The notes below the pieces were generated by a model. That model worked only from the letters and a program-made list of their open reading frames with translations, made no database searches and had not been told where the DNA came from. A stretch of 64,000 nt of DNA from Paraconiothyrium sp. Pb-2020. Lineage: Eukaryota; Ascomycota; Dothideomycetes; Pleosporales; Didymosphaeriaceae. Location of the stretch: NCBI GenBank assembly GCA_022419385.1, contig JAJUBI010000001.1, positions 2,976,001 through 3,040,000 on the forward strand, in the 5' to 3' direction. How positions within the stretch are numbered: position 1 is the first letter of the stretch; every line of letters starts with the position of its first letter. Positions 59,179 through 64,000 of this stretch are shown piece after piece. A program made the position numbers and the translations under genes.

Positions 59179-62100
59179 CTAATAAGGCACCCTCCGCACA
59201 CTGCCCCCAAATCCCTCTTCTTCCTCCCCACCAACATCAATACTATCCAAGAACGCCCCAAAATCCGGCTTCCTCACCTTCGCAGCCCCGTTCAGTCCTA
59301 CCGCAGCTCTCCCTCTCGACGCGCTCCTCTCCTTCACACTCTTCCCCGCGCTCGTCCTTACACTTCGACTCTTCCGCACGTCGATGGTACCATTCGCGTT
59401 CCCGCCTGGTGCCGTCTTCGGTCGGTCTGCCGCGGGGCTGACACTCTTGTCGCGTAAGGAGTCAGGTATAGGAGGAACAGGTGGAACGGCATCGCGTGAG
59501 TACGCGCGGGCGCGGGTGGCCTGGGCGTGCGTTGGTGAACCTGGCGAACCGGGCGCACCGGAGGTTGAAGAAGGCCGGGAAGCCGTAGTCGGTGTGTGCG
59601 TTGCGGCAGGGGTAGAAGGGGACTGTATAGGCTGAGAGGCGGCGTGGTCTGCGGTGACAAAGGAGGCGTCCGAGAGGCTGTGGACGCTAACCAGAGACTC
59701 TGAGGCAGAAGAGTCGACGGAGGAGGTGTGGTTGCGACGGCTGGGAACGCGCGTGGAGTAGGATGTGCGTGGTGCTGAGCCGGAAAGCACCCGTTTTAGA
59801 TCGTCGACGCGAACGGTGGAGTGGACGGACGAGTTGCTGCCGGGTGTTCGTGAGGGACTGTGATGTCGGTGGGGAGAAGCTACGCGTCCGACGAGGCCGT
59901 ACGCCATAGAAGGAGGCCGGCTGTGAGCGCGTCGTGGAGAAGGTACAGGAGAATTTGCGGCGCTGTCAAGATTGCCGTTAGGGATAGAGACACCGAGATA
60001 GTTGTTTTTCTGTGCTGAAGTAGCGGTTCGCGAGCCCGTCATTGAAGCTGATGAAGGATCCTTAGTGTTCGTTGCCAGACATGTCTCTCTGCTCCAGTCG
60101 GCAAGTAGGTCTTCTTTCACCTTGTAAGAAAGTAGGAGTGGAGGTGCAAGGGTTGCAGGTGCAGTCATTGCTATTGACATGGAGCGACCCGCTGGAGCAC
60201 TCATCAACTTTGAGCGGTCGCGACCGGGTGAGCCGGGCGGGCTAGAGGGAGGTGAGCGTAGAGAGTCGGCATAACCATCGGCTATCTTGTCGACAAGCGC
60301 ATCGCGGTTATCAAAAGGCTTGAGGGCTTCAGTTTGGACGAGGTCAGCCGGCAGCTTGACTGGTTCAGAGTGTGGCGTTTCGATCCGGTCTAAAGGCAAC
60401 GGTGGTACGCGGATACTCTTGACCCACAAGCCCTTCTCGTTTCGCCTAGAAATCTCAGAGTGAATGATTCTGCCGACCGTGGAGGCCTCGAAGTCTAAAG
60501 CCATGCTGATAGTCCACAGATAGCCGTGAACCAAGCTACCTATTCGCACTTTTGCACCGGGGTTTTCAATGGTAGAGATGTCTTCTTGTAATCGTAGAAT
60601 CATAGGTAAGCCCGTCCGGATAGCGTTGACTCCCAGTTTGTTGACCAGAGTGGTGAGAAGTAGGTGAAGTAACAACAAGTCCGGTTCTGAGTCTACGAAC
60701 TGGAGCGCGTTCTCGTATATTGCAAGATGCAATAGAGCAAGGAAGGTGGTTTTTCCCCTACGAGGGGATTTTTCTCGCTGCGATGCGTTGGAGACGGCGC
60801 GTCTTGCAAGCGCACCTTGGTTCTCCTTCTCCTTCTTGCGATAGTCATCAACGAACTTCAGGTCCTCCTTTTTCTTCTCAAGCGTCAACCAAGTCACCAA
60901 TGCGTCAACATAGCTCTTGCGAACCTGTCCGCTGGGATCGCGTAACAGCCATTGCGTGCCCTCCCAAGCTCTCACGCTCACCGAGCGTCGCGAAACAGAG
61001 GCTGATGAGCCATCGGGTCTCCGGGCGTTTGCGGTTTCGATGATTCTCTTTACAGTTTCCAATGCCGCCAAACGAGCCGTCTCAAACGAGAAAAACCGAT
61101 CTACACCTGGCGATCGCTCTCTGAGGTTTGCTGAGTCCGCGACCGACTTGACAGCTCCCGAGGGATCCTCTATCGCCTCCGCAGCAGAGACACCGGCCAT
61201 AGGCGACGGCTTCAAACGGCTCAATATCGCCGCGACCATGTCCGAGATCTGATCAGTGTAGTACACATGCACTGCCAGGCTAGCCATGCACTGCTTAACG
61301 ACGTTGAGCAGCTGTAACCTGAATTGCGACGGCTCCTTCACAACTTCCATCACCACGCCTCCAAGATTGCCGGAAGCCTTGGGGGTTGCGGTATCCTTTT
61401 CGAAAACCGAAGTGTTCTGTTGGTGGTGCGGTAATATTGAGGTTCCAGGTCCACCGAGTTGTAAAAGTAATAGGGTGTGGGAGATTAAACCAACTAATAC
61501 ATCCATTACGCTGAGTCCGATGAAGTTGATAGTTGAGCCAAGGAGATGATAGACGACGGTCGCGAGCACGAGCTGCCGTTCAAGGTCGTCTTCAACGATC
61601 GGGCTGCGCACGAGAGCTTCCACGATGCAGACTAGAATCGCATATCTATCTTGAACCGGCGCCCACGAGCAGATCATCGACATGAGAGTGGTCGCCCAAT
61701 TCTCTGCTCTCTCCTCTCTCAAGTGTTCCTGCGGCTTCACATGGCTTCCGATGAATTTGAGGACGGCGGAGGTCGCAAGGCGCAGCTGTCCGCGGTTGAC
61801 ACCCAGGAAGATGTGCCGCAGTGCTTCCAATGCAATCATACCAGCCTCCTCTTCTGCAATCTTGTCCGCCTCCTCAGTAGTTCCTGACGCAGCAACTGGA
61901 TCGGCTTCCTCCTCCTCCGTCCGCACGGTGGATATGCTTTGTCGCCGCCGCCGCTCCTCAACTTTCTCATGCTCCTCCTTCTCGTTCTCGCGGCTCTCGA
62001 GGCGGCGCAGGTACTCCCCGGTTTCGGAATATATGTTCAACAGAATGACGGGTATTATCACTGCGAGCTGGCGCCCAGTTTCTGATCCGAGCGATTCCGA

Positions 62101-62737
62101 GGACGCGACTGCCTTGAGCGCCTGCAGCCCCGACTTGCGAAAGCGGATTGCGACGGGCCAGCTAACCGGTGTCTTGCCTGTTTTTATGGGCTCCTTAGAC
62201 GCGAACTCGGCGTACAGCTGCACAATCTCCTCGTACTGGCTGATGTAGTCGTTGTCTGCGGCGAGGCTAGCGGGGTCTTGGTGCGCACAGAGTGCTTCGA
62301 ACGTAGGCACCGACTCCTCAACCATAGCGACATCGTTCGATTTGAGAATAGTCCTCAGACTCCTCAACACGGCGGCGGCGAAGAGGGGCAGGTCGCGGGG
62401 GCATTTCTCGATGAGGGCTTTGAGGATCTGCAGGGTGACTTGTACATTCCTGTACCATAGCTGTCAGCACTTTCTCCGGGCGGCGTAATTGGGTCGATAT
62501 CAAGAAGAAGAATGCAATTTACCCCGTGCGGACCTTCCAGACGTCGGCCGTTGTGCGCTTGTCGAGAAAATCGCCCACCTTCTGCAGCTTGCTGCGTCGC
62601 GTGCTCGCATAGTACAACAGGTAGCTCAGCTCCGACGAATTGGCCTTGACTTCGGCATTATTCTTGGTGAACTTGGGGTAGCACTTGCGCACCAGCACCT
62701 GATGCTTTGGCCGGCACGCCTGTTTCGCGGCGTTCAT
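59179..62737 (-). CDS. EFR3: Efr3, plasma-membrane scaffold of PI4-kinase Stt4
   Basis: Minus strand exons 62737-62523 and 62449-59179 around a 73 bp intron give 1,161 residues. Exon 1 encodes the highly conserved start: CRPKHQVLVRKCYPKF, NSSELSYLLYYASTRRSKLQ and KVGDFLDKRTTADVW. The second exon continues NVQVTLQILKALIEKCPRDL and a long alpha-helical armadillo/HEAT-type region to about residue 720, with SSELSYLL-type and RRQSIS segments typical of fungal Efr3. The remaining third is Ser/Pro-rich and disordered. Efr3 binds acidic lipids through a basic N-terminal patch and, with Ypp1/TTC7, anchors the PI 4-kinase Stt4 at the plasma membrane. Single-copy and conserved in fungi, so this is one of the most secure names in the window. 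Confidence 0.92.
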
Positions 62738-63569
62738 TTGACTCTACGTGGTGTGTGGTGGGCGGCGCTGTCGTAGGCGGGCAGGGCGAGCACTCGACAG
62801 GGAGGCGCTATCGAGCAGCCGCTGTCGCAGTCAGGCGTGGGAGCGCGACTATGGCGGGAGAGGGGCATGCGGATCTCGGAAACCCTGCGTCTGTTTTGCA
62901 AAGATAAAGGGTCCAGGGGCGCGGGCGTGCGGGAATGTAGGGGCGAGGTCTCGGGCTTATGCTCTCGTCACCATGGAGATGTGGTCTCTGACTTCAGCCC
63001 TGCGCTGGTGCCAAGCCCACACACCTGCATTAAGTCGTCATCGTCCAAACACCATCCCAATCACCGTCGCACCGGAACGGCGTAGAACCCGAATGCCGGT
63101 GCCCTTGGACTCGCCGGTCGAAACCTTGTTTGCGGACCATTTGCAAGCACCGACGCTATGCCACGTGAATTCAACACCGCACCGCACCGCACCGCGTTCG
63201 TCAGCACGCCAAATGCAAAAGGCACGTCGCGAGGACGACATTTGTCCATCCTGAATTCTTTTTTGTTTGATTTTTGTGTCATTCATCGGCATATAATAGT
63301 GCGTATCAAGACTACGGTGCTTTAGACCTACAAACACATGAACCGCACGCTATCATACACTGCGCCGCAAGACGCGTGTCGTACAGAATAGAATACATGC
63401 CATCCGCACAAATACGGAGCAATGCTACCGTGGAAGGATATCTCATCGTTGGCGCACTTGAAAATAAGAAGAGCACTCCATTGTACTACCCGCGTCTCTT
63501 CAACGTTTTCTTTCCGGCTTCCAACCTCCTTCTGCGTATCTCAACCTCCAACCTTCTTCTCCCTGCTCT
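62738..63569. other. Intergenic, EFR3 promoter
   Basis: 832 bp, GC-rich near the EFR3 start and C/T-rich further right (about 63480-63600). CACCGCACCGCACCGC repeats at 63177-63192. No gene seen. Confidence 0.5.
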
Positions 63570-64000
63570 CTAGCTTCCTTCTCTCTCTTCTGTTCCAGCT
63601 CGGTTGTTCTCTCTTCTTGTTTGTTCATAGCCTTGATCTTCTTCGGCAACGCCTTGACTTTTATTTTCTTTATAAGCCTGCTCTATGATCTGAGAACGTG
63701 CTCCTTTGGGGAGCTGTATCCTCCTTCCTTCTACGACGCCTTTTATGACCTCTTGTTTCACTTTGAACAAGCGCTTCGTAAGGTCGATCTTTCCTAGAGT
63801 ATCATCTATCGATTCATGTCCAATGACGAATTGTACATGTCTGCCATCGGAGACGGGCTGTACGATGAATCTCGTCTTCGGAGGCATGCTCTTGAGAATA
63901 AAATCAGGGCGAAGGTGCGGGAAGTGCCTGTAGACGTAATCGAGCGTGTCTTTCCCCGGGCTCGCTATTCTTGCGGCCACCTTTTTCGTGTGGTGGCGTA
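63570..64000 (-). CDS. 3' part of an unidentified gene, cut by the window edge
   Basis: The minus-strand frame is open from the window end (64000) to a stop at 63570-63572, about 142 codons, with no ATG that looks like a start (MPPKTRF is internal to ordered sequence). It encodes KDTLDYVYRHFPHLRPDFIL, KTRFIVQPVSDGRHVQFVIG and IDLTKRLFKVKQEVIKGVVE, then a charged Lys/Glu-rich tail. No known domain recognised. The true start, and perhaps an intron, lie beyond the window. Confidence 0.5.
   Translation of the reverse strand, partial: RHHTKKVAARIASPGKDTLDYVYRHFPHLRPDFILKSMPPKTRFIVQPVSDGRHVQFVIGHESIDDTLGKIDLTKRLFKVKQEVIKGVVEGRRIQLPKGARSQIIEQAYKENKSQGVAEEDQGYEQTRRENNRAGTEEREGS

Overview
The window looks like nuclear DNA of a filamentous ascomycete, most probably a Dothideomycete. 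Genes lie on both strands, coding exons are separated by 47-108 bp introns with GT(A/G)NGT...YAG borders, and the families are typical of such fungi: Zn2Cys6 regulators, Fung_rhodopsin/PTH11-type membrane proteins, DUF7580 and HeLo proteins, a HET-domain NLR, an acuF-like C2H2 protein and fungal Efr3. The placement rests on protein resemblance recalled from known families, not on a search. No tRNA, rRNA, CRISPR array or intact transposon was seen.

Left third (1-24.6 kb): an atypical protein kinase with a C-terminal ankyrin-like tail (158-2344); a divergent pair of decayed HeLo-type genes (3142-5233 minus, 5661-7051 plus); a long GC-rich leader and a large Zn2Cys6 regulator (9334-12426); a small protein with an internal 44-residue duplication (14334-14951); an eight-exon nuclear-looking RGG protein (15953-18250); a secreted type-B carboxylesterase (19818-21739); and a seven-helix rhodopsin-like protein (23173-24564).

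Middle (25.9-43.1 kb): a SAM-dependent methyltransferase, a kinase with one in-frame stop, and the central gene of the window, a HET / NB-ARC / TPR NLR fused to a C-terminal two-helix membrane module (29561-34301). The apparent stop between its HET and NB-ARC parts lies inside a 63 bp intron. Downstream is a diverged direct repeat, one copy of which cuts off the C-lobe of a second kinase (36016-36846). Then come an unknown possibly mitochondrial protein, a secreted DJ-1/PfpI protein and a sugar transporter.

Right third (44.6-64 kb): a rhodopsin-like gene that is probably decayed; a divergent pair sharing a 283 bp promoter, namely a HeLo-like/DUF7580 protein and a 1,218-residue acuF-like C2H2 protein carrying two Zn2Cys6 clusters and a coiled coil; an ABCA-type full transporter preceded by a tiny uORF; the plasma-membrane scaffold Efr3; and the 3' part of an unidentified gene running off the edge.

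Housekeeping-like genes (Efr3, ABCA, sugar transporter, Zn2Cys6 regulator) are thus interleaved with a loose group of self/non-self-recognition-type genes (HeLo, HET-NLR, DUF7580, acuF-like, orphan kinases). Much of the second group is broken. Most of its stop codons could have arisen by C-to-T change, which fits, but does not prove, repeat-induced point mutation. All multi-exon models below were built by hand from splice signals and reading-frame continuity.
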